DNA of 64,000 nt from Nocardiopsis sp. FR4 (GTDB lineage Bacteria; Actinomycetota; Actinomycetes; Streptosporangiales; Streptosporangiaceae), in the NCBI RefSeq assembly GCF_009830945.1, contig NZ_VWVV01000015.1:92499-156498 (forward strand), written 5' to 3'. Positions 26,236 through 34,838 of this stretch are shown here, in pieces (the stretch's first letter is position 1; the number at the start of each line of letters is the position of its first letter). The position numbers and the translations under genes are program-made. The notes beneath the pieces are model-generated. The model worked only from the letters and a program-made list of their open reading frames with translations, made no database searches and was not told where the DNA came from.

Positions 26236-27335
26236 CGCGGCATCTCCTGGATGTGGCCATTGGCTTCCGGACGCCACCGTCGTCCGAGGGCGGACTCCCC
26301 CGAAGGCAGTCCATGTCCCAGAACGCCGGTGTTGTTGCGCTGGATGCGGTGGCGCAGTGACGCCATCCGGTGAGCTGCCGCCTGCCCGCGCGCCTGGTGC
26401 TCGGCGTAGGTCGAGCGGGCCGTCTCCGCGGCTTCGGCGCGCTCCTTGAGCGATACGTCCTTGGCCAGCTTCCGGAAGTGGCGCTCCGCCTCGTGGGCAC
26501 GCTTCTTGTAGCCGGAGACGACATCGGCCACATCATCGGCTGCCGAGTAACCCAGCAGGAAGGAGCCGAGTGCCGTGGCCGCCGCCAGCATCCCGAAGGT
26601 CAATCCGGCTGCCGCGCCCTCGACACTGCCGCGCAGGAAGAAGATCCCCACGGCGACGAGCACGACGACGATCAGGGAAACGACGCCCACGAGCCCGACA
26701 TAGCCGAGCCCCTTGTCCCGAGTGCCGCTGAACAAACGGGCGTAGCGCTGTTCATCATCGGTGAGGTCACCCTCGTCACGCTGCCGAGCACGGGCGTTGC
26801 GGAGGTGCCGTACCTCCGACCCCACCAGCCCAGCACTGCCCGCCGCGATACCCGACGCCAGCGCCATACTCACCGCCAAGACGGGCAGATCGCCGTGGAT
26901 GATGGCGGCCGAGGCTACTCCGGCCATGTCACCGAGAACGAGGGCGTGCCAGCCAATCCAGTAGCGCAGCTTGTTGCCCGTCTCGCGGCGTACGTAGGGG
27001 GTGAGCACCCGCGCGGCGTGCTGGTAGTCCGCCTTCGCCTGACGCACGTCCTCCTCCTGGTGGACGAGCAACCGCTCAACGGCGGTGGCCTGAACATCCA
27101 ACCCACGCGCCTGTACCAGGTGCTCACGCGCTGCCGTTTCGCCTTCGGCCGCCCAGGAAGCAAGCTGCTCGTCACCGAGTGCCCGGTACTCCTGTTCGGC
27201 GTAGGTTTCGCCGACGTTGGTCGGGCGCGGGAGGGCACTGGCTTCATCCACGCGCACCAACCCGATAGCGTCAGCTTCGGCCGTCCACTCATCCGCCGAA
27301 GCGGACGAGCCCGGCAAGTAGAAACGCTTCCCCAT
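26232..27335 (-). CDS. Multi-pass membrane protein with coiled-coil flanks
   Basis: A 367-residue protein with a helical, Glu/Gln/Ala-rich N-terminal 130 residues. Transmembrane segments follow: about ALVLGDMAGVASAAIIHG, LPVLAVSMALASGIAAGSAGLV, YVGLVGVVSLIVVVLVAVGIFFL and GLTFGMLAAATALGSFLLG. A C-terminal helical region rich in Lys, Glu and Arg completes it. The ATG at 27335 starts five bases after the stop of the preceding gene, so the genes are coupled. I do not recognise a family. The architecture, with a long cytoplasmic coiled coil and four TMs, would suit a membrane scaffold working with the flanking VWA-type proteins. Confidence 0.72.
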   Translation of the reverse strand: MGKRFYLPGSSASADEWTAEADAIGLVRVDEASALPRPTNVGETYAEQEYRALGDEQLASWAAEGETAAREHLVQARGLDVQATAVERLLVHQEEDVRQAKADYQHAARVLTPYVRRETGNKLRYWIGWHALVLGDMAGVASAAIIHGDLPVLAVSMALASGIAAGSAGLVGSEVRHLRNARARQRDEGDLTDDEQRYARLFSGTRDKGLGYVGLVGVVSLIVVVLVAVGIFFLRGSVEGAAAGLTFGMLAAATALGSFLLGYSAADDVADVVSGYKKRAHEAERHFRKLAKDVSLKERAEAAETARSTYAEHQARGQAAAHRMASLRHRIQRNNTGVLGHGLPSGESALGRRWRPEANGHIQEMPR

Positions 27336-27340
27336 GCCGG

Positions 27341-28171
27341 TCACCGCGCCGTCACGTTGAAGTCGGTCACAGCGAGGCACTCCTCAGCACCCGTCTGCGC
27401 ACATAGCGCCTGGTAGTAGAAGACCAGCCCCTCGACCACGTCGGAGGGCACCGGGTCACCGGCCACCCTCCCGATACCAGCCACCGTCACCGACGCTCCG
27501 GACAGATCCGGCATCGTCGTCTCGGCGGCCAAGGCCTCGGCCTCTTCCAGGGAGAGGGCCTCGCTCCCTGGCTTGTGCCCTACGTTGTGGAAGCCGTCGG
27601 AGAACAGGTACAGCTCGAGGTGGTAGTCCGTGCTGAGCTGGCCTGCGAACTCCTCACCGAGCCGGAGCATCCCCAGGATGTCCGACCCACCGCCCGGCAG
27701 CTCGGCCATCGCGGGCTCGTAGCCCTCACGGATACCCGGAATGACGTCCTCGATGAGGGCCGGGACACGACGGATACGGGCGTTGTCCGTGGCGCCGTGC
27801 GGGTGCAGCGCCCCGTCGTAGAGGGCCGTCGTCGCCGCGCTGGACGAGGAGAAGACAGCGACGCGCAGGTAGCCGGAGCAGACGGCGGTCTGGCGGGCGA
27901 TGTGCTCGATGGCGTCGAGTCGCTCGGCGGTGATGGCCTCAGTGTTGGAACTGCCGGTTCCATCCACCAGAACCAGACTTCCGGGCGCGGTGTCCTGGCA
28001 GTTGGCGAGCATTGCCTGGTGTTCGGCCATAACCGCGGGGTCGGGAGCGTCGTCGAGCAGGCCGCAGGCGGAAGCCGCGAACATCACAGCTCCGGCAGCG
28101 GCAGCCGCCGCCATGAGCCGTGCGCGGCGAGAAGGCCGGCGCAGCGGCGCCGACGTGAGCGTGGATGACAT
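27341..28171 (-). CDS. Lipoprotein with VWA-like domain
   Basis: A 276-residue secreted lipoprotein. An Arg-rich n-region and the hydrophobic AAAAAAGAVMFAASAC lead to a lipobox-like ASAC, whose Cys would be acylated. The exported part starts with a VWA-like strand, VLVDGTGSSN, and a later VAVFSSSSAAT. Four or so further Cys may form disulphides. The ATG at 28171 has GGAG eight bases upstream. An open frame further upstream lacks a plausible start. It is the first of the three-gene VWA/membrane set and was probably derived with it from one ancestral element. Confidence 0.72.
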   Translation of the reverse strand: MSSTLTSAPLRRPSRRARLMAAAAAAGAVMFAASACGLLDDAPDPAVMAEHQAMLANCQDTAPGSLVLVDGTGSSNTEAITAERLDAIEHIARQTAVCSGYLRVAVFSSSSAATTALYDGALHPHGATDNARIRRVPALIEDVIPGIREGYEPAMAELPGGGSDILGMLRLGEEFAGQLSTDYHLELYLFSDGFHNVGHKPGSEALSLEEAEALAAETTMPDLSGASVTVAGIGRVAGDPVPSDVVEGLVFYYQALCAQTGAEECLAVTDFNVTAR

Positions 28172-28253
28172 GGACAGACTCCTTGCGTAGGAGGAAGAAG
28201 AACAGGGAGAGGAAGCGGGCCGGATGCGAGAGGGCATCCGGCCCAAGGAGCCG

Positions 28254-28463
28254 TCACCAGCGCTGATCAGCCGGGTTGGCGAGCGGCTCGACGTCGACGG
28301 CGTCCAGCTCAGCGCGCAAACGCTCACGATGGGTGGTTGTATTGGTGTCCGTATTGGCCTCGAACGCGCGGAGAACGTCGACGAGGGACAGATAGGTGGT
28401 GGCGAGGTTGCCGCGTAGCGCGATGATTTCGCCGACCGTTTCGGGGTTGAAGGTGCGGGTCAC
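28254..28463 (-). CDS. Small hypothetical protein
   Basis: A 69-residue soluble protein (MTRTFNPETVGEII start) that is mostly helical with an acidic middle. The ATG overlaps the stop of the upstream small membrane protein by four bases. The sequence gives no family. It lies between that gene and the lipoprotein on the same strand and is probably part of the same operon. Confidence 0.6.
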   Translation of the reverse strand: MTRTFNPETVGEIIALRGNLATTYLSLVDVLRAFEANTDTNTTTHRERLRAELDAVDVEPLANPADQRW

Positions 28464-28684
28464 TTGGCGTCACCGGCTTCCATGCCGAGCATGCGCCGGA
28501 GGGCGGCGTTCTCGGCGCGCATCTGCTTGTTCTCGATGGCCAGCGGCAGACGGCTGGTCTGCTTCCAGCTTCCGGTCACAACGCGCAGCGTCGCGCCCAG
28601 CACAACGCAGAGGATGAAGCCGGTGATGAATGCGGCCGTCATCGGCACGACACCGATGAGGTTTGCTGCGATGCAGCCTTCCAT
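28460..28684 (-). CDS. Small single-TM protein
   Basis: A 74-residue protein with one hydrophobic helix (AAFITGFILCVVLGATLRVV) and a C-terminal amphipathic helix with leucine spacing (ENKQMRAENAALRRMLG), which could form a short coiled coil. AAGGA lies eight bases upstream of the ATG at 28684. It opens the leftward operon of small and VWA-type genes. The about 265 bases upstream separate it from the divergent low-GC trio and must hold both promoters. Confidence 0.62.
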   Translation of the reverse strand: MEGCIAANLIGVVPMTAAFITGFILCVVLGATLRVVTGSWKQTSRLPLAIENKQMRAENAALRRMLGMEAGDAK

Positions 28685-28949
28685 GGGGAGTTCCTTTCCG
28701 CTGTGCGCGGAGGGAGGCGCCTCTCTCCTGTCGCCCTTGTTGGCGACAATTCGAGACTCCTCCAGGACCCCGTGGCCGTGAAAGGTCGTAGACGGCCAAC
28801 TTGGCGGCCAATTCGTGGCCGTGAGAGTGGCCGCCAACTTGGCCGTGTAGTTTTTGCAGGTCAGTGGACTTCAATCCACAGAGGTCATGTTATGTGCTCA
28901 TGGGATGACTATTGATTTAAATGTTTTATTGTCGTTAAATGTAAGTACT

Positions 28950-29414
28950 ATGACGGAATTTCAACAAGCACCACACAACCCAGAGAGGGGTGAAAAGAGA
29001 ACGGGGATATTCAACTTCGACAAGTTGAACCCGGAGGAGATGGCGGAGATTGGGGCCGGTCTCGCGTACGCAGGAAACCATGAAGATACTTCTGATCCAG
29101 ATAAGCCCTTGCTCAACGTAGAGAAATTCTTTGTCGATGACTTTGAAGACTTGGCGGATCGGGAGCAAGGTAAAGCAGAAGATACCTACCTCCTGTTGAA
29201 GGAAAAAGGCACGGATGAGGCTCTCACTATGGCCGCTTTGCTGACGCCAGCTATAGCTAAGAGAAATTTCGAGCTAGCTCGTGACGTGCTGGCTTATGTC
29301 TACCGTCATGAAAATGCCATAGATGCAGCCCAGGTTGCTGTCTCAATATCATTGAGATTGGAAGAGGAGCTTTCAGCAGAACAAGCAGCCGACTTGGATG
29401 CAAGGATGCGCTAG
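28950..29414 (+). CDS. Hypothetical acidic protein of the low-GC trio
   Basis: About 154 residues, acidic and helical (FNFDKLNPEEMAEIGAGLAYAG), with no membrane segment or recognisable motif. Two starts are possible: ATG 28905, or ATG 28950 (MTEFQQAP), which is preferred by composition; neither has a clear ribosome-binding site. Base composition drops sharply here compared with the leftward genes, marking recent acquisition. It precedes two membrane or secreted protein genes on the same strand by about 100 bases. The function is unknown. Confidence 0.6.
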   Translation: MTEFQQAPHNPERGEKRTGIFNFDKLNPEEMAEIGAGLAYAGNHEDTSDPDKPLLNVEKFFVDDFEDLADREQGKAEDTYLLLKEKGTDEALTMAALLTPAIAKRNFELARDVLAYVYRHENAIDAAQVAVSISLRLEEELSAEQAADLDARMR

Positions 29415-29512
29415 AAGCGTCTCTGCGCGATCGGAGGTGTTAGAACCTCCTGACATCCGGAGCATGCTTGGCTAGAATCAGCTCAGGCCCCAAGATCCGG
29501 AGGACGGCTGTC

Positions 29513-31015
29513 ATGGAGCGAGATCGCCTGGTATCTGAGCTGAAGGTGGCCTTCAACCGCCCTCTTGCGAAGGTGTTCAGCGAGCCCGGCGAGGAAGATA
29601 AATTCCCTCTTCTTGCACACATATGCCGAGTAGTTGAGCAAGAAAAATGGGTAAAGTCTGGGCGGCCGTACGCGCGGTATGAAGTGACTCGCGCGGCCAT
29701 TCAGTCACTGCCTGATGAGAAACCGAAAGGATGCGAAATTACATGGCGGCAGATCGGTATGACGCTTAGTGGTCTTCGCGGGGATCTTCCTGTGAAAGAC
29801 GGTGGGCGTGGAGATTATGGATACAAAGACTACTATAAAATTCTTAAGAGTGAATCTGGCATCCCGGAGATTGATCATGACTACAAACTCAGGAGAGTTA
29901 TTGTAGAGCGTTTTTATGAGCATCTCGCAGATGCTCTACTGAAGCTTGAAAGGCAAGCGATCGAGGGAGGTGCAGATGTTTCGGAGAGTGATAGAGAAGA
30001 CTCCAGGGTCGAGGAAAATGAGACACCGTATGAATCCTCCAGTAAGGGTCGATCGCATTCATCTTCGGATAGAATAATCGGCCTCTTCAATATTGTGGTG
30101 CACGGATCTGCGTCTGTGAAGACGAAGATCTCAGGAAAAGCTCCAAATCGGAGACGTAAGCGTGTGCTTCTTGTAGCTAGCGCCTCAGTCGTAGCTATCC
30201 TCCTTATCGGGTTCGTTGGAGTCCGCCTCCTGTCTGATGGTGGGGGAGGCGATGGAGACCCTCTTGACATCTCGCTTGCATGGTCAGGCAATCCAAGTGC
30301 CATGCTCTTGGCGTTTCCGGATTCAGAAAAAGATGCCGCCATAGGGGCTATCGAGGAAGCCAACGCTTCCTCTGATGCAAGAAACATCGGAGAAATCGCC
30401 GTCGAAGCAGGCGCCTACTACGTCAGCCAGATGGAGATTCATATTTTGCTTTCTGGAGAGTCTGACGAAGAAGTGCGAGTGACGAACCTTCGTCCTGTCT
30501 TCAAGAACCCGCCAACAGCGGCTGCAAGTGGGTTGCTATTGAGAGCGATCGGCGCGGGCGGAGATGACATAAGTAACATGCAGTTCGTTCTTGATGAGAC
30601 GAACCCTGTTGCGCGCGAGTGGTTTCCAGGAAGTTCTTTGGATCCACGAGAGGGGAGCCCGTTCTTTCAGAGTCAATCTATCAGTGTGCCTCCTGATCAG
30701 GAGAGAACGGTGGTGGCAAAGTTCAATGCCTACTGGGGTGCGTTCGATTTTGAGGTTGCCATTGACTATCAGGTTGGAGGAGAAGAATACTCTCATGTTC
30801 TTTCCAATGAGGGTCAGGCGCAAACTTTTCGTGTAAGCGGTGTAGCGTGCCCCCAGGATCCAACGGAACTAGGTCTCTCTGAGAATGGTGGCAGGAACGA
30901 GGATGTTCGATACTCAGAGGTTTGGGAGTCTGCCCCGCCTGAATGGACAATAAAGTCGGTTGAGGCTGAAGGGTACTGCGAGATGTGGCAGGAGGCGGGT
31001 TGGCGCCCCGAGTAG
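29513..31015 (+). CDS. Single-TM protein with cytoplasmic and external domains
   Basis: A 500-residue protein. Residues 1-150 form a soluble, helix-rich cytoplasmic domain (KVAFNRPLAKVFSEP, ITWRQIGMTLSGLRGDL) that is not clearly assignable. A polar Ser/Glu linker follows, then one transmembrane helix after a basic stop (NRRRKR, then VLLVASASVVAILLIGFVGV, about residues 205-225). The external C-terminal 270 residues are beta-rich. The ATG at 29513 has GGAGG nine bases upstream. It overlaps the next gene by 31 bases, so the two are coupled. The layout resembles a transmembrane sensor or an effector with an exported domain. Low GC content suggests transfer from a different host. Confidence 0.68.
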   Translation: MERDRLVSELKVAFNRPLAKVFSEPGEEDKFPLLAHICRVVEQEKWVKSGRPYARYEVTRAAIQSLPDEKPKGCEITWRQIGMTLSGLRGDLPVKDGGRGDYGYKDYYKILKSESGIPEIDHDYKLRRVIVERFYEHLADALLKLERQAIEGGADVSESDREDSRVEENETPYESSSKGRSHSSSDRIIGLFNIVVHGSASVKTKISGKAPNRRRKRVLLVASASVVAILLIGFVGVRLLSDGGGGDGDPLDISLAWSGNPSAMLLAFPDSEKDAAIGAIEEANASSDARNIGEIAVEAGAYYVSQMEIHILLSGESDEEVRVTNLRPVFKNPPTAAASGLLLRAIGAGGDDISNMQFVLDETNPVAREWFPGSSLDPREGSPFFQSQSISVPPDQERTVVAKFNAYWGAFDFEVAIDYQVGGEEYSHVLSNEGQAQTFRVSGVACPQDPTELGLSENGGRNEDVRYSEVWESAPPEWTIKSVEAEGYCEMWQEAGWRPE

Positions 31016-32595
31016 TGTCCAGTGTCCTTGTTATTATTTTCCTTCTCTCTGTTTTTTCGTCTGATTCCACTTCGACCTCGCAGGGAAGTTTGTTTTCCTT
31101 TGTGACCGAAGAGGAGTTGGTCGTCATGGAAGGGAAAGTGGAGGTAGCGCGAGAAGACGTCGCCTATGAGTACAGGTACGGTGGAATGGTCTGGTCGTTG
31201 GACGGCCGACATGTATCTCTCATATCGGCTGGCGACCTTGACGCTGGTCCAAGTAGTCGAGAGCTTGTAACGGTTGATACACGGACTGGCAATGCTCGAC
31301 GGTTTAACTGCTCCTATTGTCATAGCATCGCTCCAGTCGGGGGAGACTCACTTATCGCGACCAGAAATGGCGAGGACAGTCTTACAGTCGAAGGACTGCT
31401 TCGCTTTGACCTGGGTTCTGGTGAACTTCCTGTGTCTTTGGCGTCAGATGAACTAGATCTTCTATATTTTTCTGACATGAGGGTTTTTGCTGGATCAAAG
31501 GATTATGTGCTTGCCATTGGAATGAATCGAGATGGAGATAGCTTCTTCATGATTCGGGTAGATGGTTCTGTGCAAGAGATAGAGTTCGATAAATCCCTTC
31601 CAGTGCCTCATCAGATTGATGTCGTGGATCAGGGAAGACTGATGAGGGGGATCGGAGAGGTTCGCCCTGCCTATACAACCGATGGAAATGTTCACTTTGC
31701 AGTAACAAGTGCGATTCGCCCGTCGCTTCATAGCTGCTCTGGAAGTTATGCGGTCTTCATTGCTCAGCCGGAAACTGGTGAAGTGGTAGAAACAGATATT
31801 TCCAGTCTGCATCCCGTAGATCGAATTCCTGCGGTGAACGGGTATGTTCGAGTGCTCGACCTTTGGTGGGCAAATAATGGCCAGCTTCATGCAGTTATGC
31901 TATCTGGTTCGTGTGATGTACTTTCCGAGTATGCACCTACTCCGCCTTCCGTATGGCGGCTGGTTCAAGGTGTTTGGGAGAAAATCGAAGATAGAACTGA
32001 CAAGATCATGTCAATGCGTCACCTTGATGAAGGCACGCGGTTGGTGATTGTGGGGGATGAAGGCGAAGATCTACCATCTGGTGATCTTTATATGGAACAG
32101 GAGGGCAGCCGAGAACTCCTCGGAACGGATGTGCTGAAGGTCGAAGTGCCAAATGTTCGACAGTGCGATCCATCAAGGGAAGATGATGCTGTCTGTAAAA
32201 TTGTTCAGGATATGGATTACGGTGTGGCCCCCTCCTCTCCTCCACTTAGCGATGTCACTGAAACACCATCGGCGATAGCAAGCTCGCCCTCAGATGCGCA
32301 TCCCTGTCGGGAGTCTGACTTTTTGCCATACGTTGAGTACAATTACAACTCAGATATCTTTGAGGTGCATTGCCGTGAAGGTCTTGCTCGTGTCGAAGCA
32401 TTCGGCCCTGGTGCCAGTCTCTCGGGTCGTGTCGATATCCTTTTTCGGGAGGCGGATGATGGCTGGAGTATGATCAGCGGCGGAATAAACAGCGATGGAA
32501 CTTTCAGTGAGGATGAAATAATCGGCATGGGTCTTGACGTTGCTGAAGTGAGGAGAATTTTTCCTGAGATGGAAATCTCAGCCGAACGCTATTGA
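30985..32595 (+). CDS. Secreted or membrane-anchored beta-propeller-like protein
   Basis: A 536-residue protein with a hydrophobic N-terminus (VVSSVLVIIFLLSVF) acting as signal or anchor. Repeated beta-strand units (GMVWSLDGRHVSLIS, LVTVDTRTGNARRF, LLRFDLGSGELP) suggest a WD40/PD40-like propeller. A Ser/Pro/Thr-rich linker and a short C-terminal domain with paired Cys follow. The GTG start lies inside the preceding gene. It ends just before a bidirectional hairpin facing a leftward gene, which closes the low-GC trio. It has no known relative that I can name, and it probably interacts with the external domain of its neighbour. Confidence 0.65.
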   Translation: MAGGGLAPRVVSSVLVIIFLLSVFSSDSTSTSQGSLFSFVTEEELVVMEGKVEVAREDVAYEYRYGGMVWSLDGRHVSLISAGDLDAGPSSRELVTVDTRTGNARRFNCSYCHSIAPVGGDSLIATRNGEDSLTVEGLLRFDLGSGELPVSLASDELDLLYFSDMRVFAGSKDYVLAIGMNRDGDSFFMIRVDGSVQEIEFDKSLPVPHQIDVVDQGRLMRGIGEVRPAYTTDGNVHFAVTSAIRPSLHSCSGSYAVFIAQPETGEVVETDISSLHPVDRIPAVNGYVRVLDLWWANNGQLHAVMLSGSCDVLSEYAPTPPSVWRLVQGVWEKIEDRTDKIMSMRHLDEGTRLVIVGDEGEDLPSGDLYMEQEGSRELLGTDVLKVEVPNVRQCDPSREDDAVCKIVQDMDYGVAPSSPPLSDVTETPSAIASSPSDAHPCRESDFLPYVEYNYNSDIFEVHCREGLARVEAFGPGASLSGRVDILFREADDGWSMISGGINSDGTFSEDEIIGMGLDVAEVRRIFPEMEISAERY

Positions 32596-32596
32596 A

Positions 32597-32648
32597 AAGG
32601 CGGGAGCCACCCAAACCCACAAAGTAGGTTCAAGCAGACTCCCGCCTT
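32597..32648. terminator. Bidirectional hairpin between convergent genes
   Basis: AAGGCGGGAG (32597-32606) pairs with CTCCCGCCTT (32639-32648). The A-run before and T/C bases after suit termination in both directions. The 32-base loop is long, so this is a moderate call. Confidence 0.6.
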
Positions 32649-32691
32649 GCACCACACCCGAGCGTCAGCTCGGGTACAGCGGCTCGCCGCA

Positions 32692-33021
32692 CTACTTCTT
32701 GCGCGGCGTCGATCGGGGCGAAGCGTCCTTCCCCTGGCCCTCGGCAGTGGCCTCGCCACCACCGAGCATGTTCTGGAGCGCCTGGCGCCGCTCGTTGAGC
32801 GCCTGCTCCTCGGCCTGGAGGTTCTCCATCGCCTTCTCCCGCACCTTGGGGTCGGACAGGATCTTGGCGACCCAGTCCTCCAGGGCCTCGACACCCGCGT
32901 TGTTCAGCGTCATGTTCGTGAGAGCGACGACAGAGTCAAGCTGCTGCTTGAACGCGGGGGACACCCGGATAGCGACGGTGGACTTCTTCTCTTCGCTCGA
33001 TCCAGTGGGCTGTTCGCTCAT
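32692..33021 (-). CDS. RHH-like DNA-binding protein
   Basis: A 109-residue protein. The segment STVAIRVSPAFKQQLDSVV, followed by TNMTLNNAGVEALEDWV, has the strand-helix-helix layout of ribbon-helix-helix proteins such as CopG/MobC. A Gln/Glu-rich coiled coil (EKAMENLQAEEQALNERRQALQ) and a basic tail follow. The ATG at 33021 has GAGGAGG ten bases upstream. Likely roles in an integrative element are copy control, partition or relaxase accessory; none can be chosen from sequence. The 321 bases upstream hold no gene but contain the element-specific repeat at 33191. Confidence 0.68.
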   Translation of the reverse strand: MSEQPTGSSEEKKSTVAIRVSPAFKQQLDSVVALTNMTLNNAGVEALEDWVAKILSDPKVREKAMENLQAEEQALNERRQALQNMLGGGEATAEGQGKDASPRSTPRKK

Positions 33022-33190
33022 GGTGAGCGACCTCCTCAATGAGGTGCGGCCGACGAACCTGGACAGGTTCATCTCATGAAGCCGCACCAAACCGATGAGG
33101 CGCCGAGGCGCGGCGGCCAGCAAGATTGCTGCTCTTCTACGGCCCTGCTCGCTCTCGGCACCTTCTGTTATGACGTATCTGGCTTCTGCA

Positions 33191-33210
33191 GGAAACCGTG
33201 GCTTCGCTCG
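33191..33210. repeat. Second copy of the 20-base element-specific repeat
   Basis: This matches 25408-25427 at 19 of 20 bases. Like that copy it lies upstream of a leftward gene, here 170 bases before the RHH gene start, and is followed by short GAAC-type words. The flanking interval 33022-33342 shows no other gene. Confidence 0.6.
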
Positions 33211-33342
33211 AACATCCGGGGCGAACCCTCCAGGCGAACACACGCCCTGCTTCCCCTGGTGCACCCCTCGGCGAGCATCGAGGCGGCGACACGAAGATTC
33301 CCGTTGTGGAATGCGCATCAGGAAGCCGGTTACTACTTCCCC

Positions 33343-33936
33343 CTACAGGCGTGCCAGTCCCTCGAGGAGCTTCTTGATGCCCTCAGTCGGCAACGGCGAC
33401 TTCCACGGGCGGGCGTTCGGCAGCAGTGGAGGAACGTCGTCGCGATGTCGGAGCGAGGTGCGACGAGGCAGTACAGGAGCTTGAACCGGGAGCGGTGTGG
33501 TGCGCTCTGCCGCGTCTGCCGGCGCCAGCGGCCTCAACGAGAGCACACACCACACCGTCTTCCCGATCGGCTGGTGCGGCGTCACGCCCCAGCGCTCGCA
33601 GAAGGCCTCCACCAGGAACAGCCCGCGGCCGGATTCGGCGTCGTCGTCCTGGCAGCGAGGCGTCGGGCCTCCAGGAGCAAGGTCAGTGACCTCGATGTAG
33701 AGGTGGGTGGGGCTGACGGCCAGCGCCAGGGTGACCAGGTGGCGGGAGCTGATCTCCCCGGCGGGCGTCTCCATCGTCAGCCCACCGGCTTCGACGCTGT
33801 TGGTCACCAGCTCCGACACGACCAGCTCGGCGTTGTCGACGATCGTCTGCAGTAGTCCTTGCAGTGTCACCGTGGTGAAGTGGCGGGCGATGCCCACCGC
33901 GTTCGGTAACGCCACGAGGGTCAGTCTGCGAGCCAT
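33343..33936 (-). CDS. HATPase (RsbW-like anti-sigma) domain protein
   Basis: A 197-residue GHKL-type ATP-binding protein. The N box is ELVVSELVTNSVEAGG, and the G1-like motif is VTDLAPGGP, followed by ESGRGLFLVEAFCERWGV. It is the small serine-kinase type (RsbW/SpoIIAB-like) that is abundant in Streptomyces and Nocardiopsis next to XRE/DUF397 genes. A C-terminal extension of about 60 residues is basic and probably disordered. Its start codon overlaps the stop of the resolvase-like gene. It may switch a regulator, but the target is unknown. Confidence 0.78.
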   Translation of the reverse strand: MARRLTLVALPNAVGIARHFTTVTLQGLLQTIVDNAELVVSELVTNSVEAGGLTMETPAGEISSRHLVTLALAVSPTHLYIEVTDLAPGGPTPRCQDDDAESGRGLFLVEAFCERWGVTPHQPIGKTVWCVLSLRPLAPADAAERTTPLPVQAPVLPRRTSLRHRDDVPPLLPNARPWKSPLPTEGIKKLLEGLARL

Positions 33937-34259
33937 CAGTCACCCACCAGCCACACACGCACGCCCAGCTCGCCGAGCATGAGGACGATGCCGTCCTGGA
34001 GGCTCGGGAAGCGGGTGAAGTGCTCCAGCGTCGGCACCAGGAGCTCGGTGGCGTCGCCCTGCTTGAGCTGGGCCACCAACCGGTTGAAGGCAGGTTCCGG
34101 AGAGGTAGGCGTCTCCACGAACACCTGCCCAAGGATGAAATCCTGGCCGCGGGCGTAGGTGTTCAACTGCCGGTGCCACAGCAGCAGCTCGCGGCGCTGT
34201 GCAGCAGCGGGCATGCGCAGGTAGCCGTAGGCCAGTGGGCGGCTGAGGGCGGTGCTCAT
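33936..34259 (-). CDS. Resolvase-fold-like protein without recombinase C-terminus
   Basis: A 107-residue protein resembling the N-terminal catalytic fold of serine resolvases (LAYGYLRMPAAAQRRELLL, QVFVETPTSPEPAFNRLV, LLVPTLEHFTRFPSLQ). It lacks the nucleophilic Ser of YxRVS, and the DNA-binding domain is missing. Such shortened, probably non-catalytic proteins occur in actinomycetes beside HATPase genes, here with a one-base stop/start overlap. It is best seen as a co-opted fold with a regulatory or protein-interaction role. Confidence 0.62.
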   Translation of the reverse strand: MSTALSRPLAYGYLRMPAAAQRRELLLWHRQLNTYARGQDFILGQVFVETPTSPEPAFNRLVAQLKQGDATELLVPTLEHFTRFPSLQDGIVLMLGELGVRVWLVGD

Positions 34260-34594
34260 GTCTCACCGCCAGCCGCGGAGAGGCACCCCTCGTAGGTGGC
34301 CACCAGTCGTGCCGCATCCGGGAGGCGGGAAAGGCGCACAGTGACGTGGCGCCTGGGGTTCCCGTCATTATCTACGTGCTCGATGTGGAAGTACTCGCGG
34401 CGCACCCACACGCTGACGGTGTCGGTGTGGAGGAAAACGGCCTCGCCGTTTTCCTCGTCGATGCTCGGCGTGATGCCGAACAGTTCCAGGGCGTCATTCA
34501 AGCGCCGAAGCGCTGCGGAGTTTGTCGGAGTATCGAGGGTTTTGACCTGCTCTGCGATGCACGCTGCACGGTGCTTGTCACTCACAGTAGCCAC
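34256..34594 (-). CDS. Hypothetical protein in HATPase operon
   Basis: A 112-residue soluble protein with alternating strands (AVFLHTDTVSVWVRREYFHIEHVD). It overlaps the next gene by four bases (ATGA), so three leftward genes form one coupled operon. No domain is recognised. It is divergent from the Scr1-type regulator across about 240 bases, which may share control. Confidence 0.62.
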   Translation of the reverse strand: MATVSDKHRAACIAEQVKTLDTPTNSAALRRLNDALELFGITPSIDEENGEAVFLHTDTVSVWVRREYFHIEHVDNDGNPRRHVTVRLSRLPDAARLVATYEGCLSAAGGET

Positions 34595-34838
34595 CTAAAA
34601 GCGTTGGGGAGGGGCCAGATGGCCGCCCCCTTTGGGCCACCTGGCCTTTTGGCGTGCCACCTGGGGTGCCACGCCGGTTAATGGTCGGAGTCTTGCATGG
34701 CTAATACCCTAAATGCAAGACTTCATTTTGGGTATTCCGGAACGGGTGTACGAACCCAAGAAACGCATTACGAAGCGTGCGTACGGATGCTTTCATTCCG
34801 GGTGTAAGATGTCTTTCATAATGAGCATTGGAAGTGTG

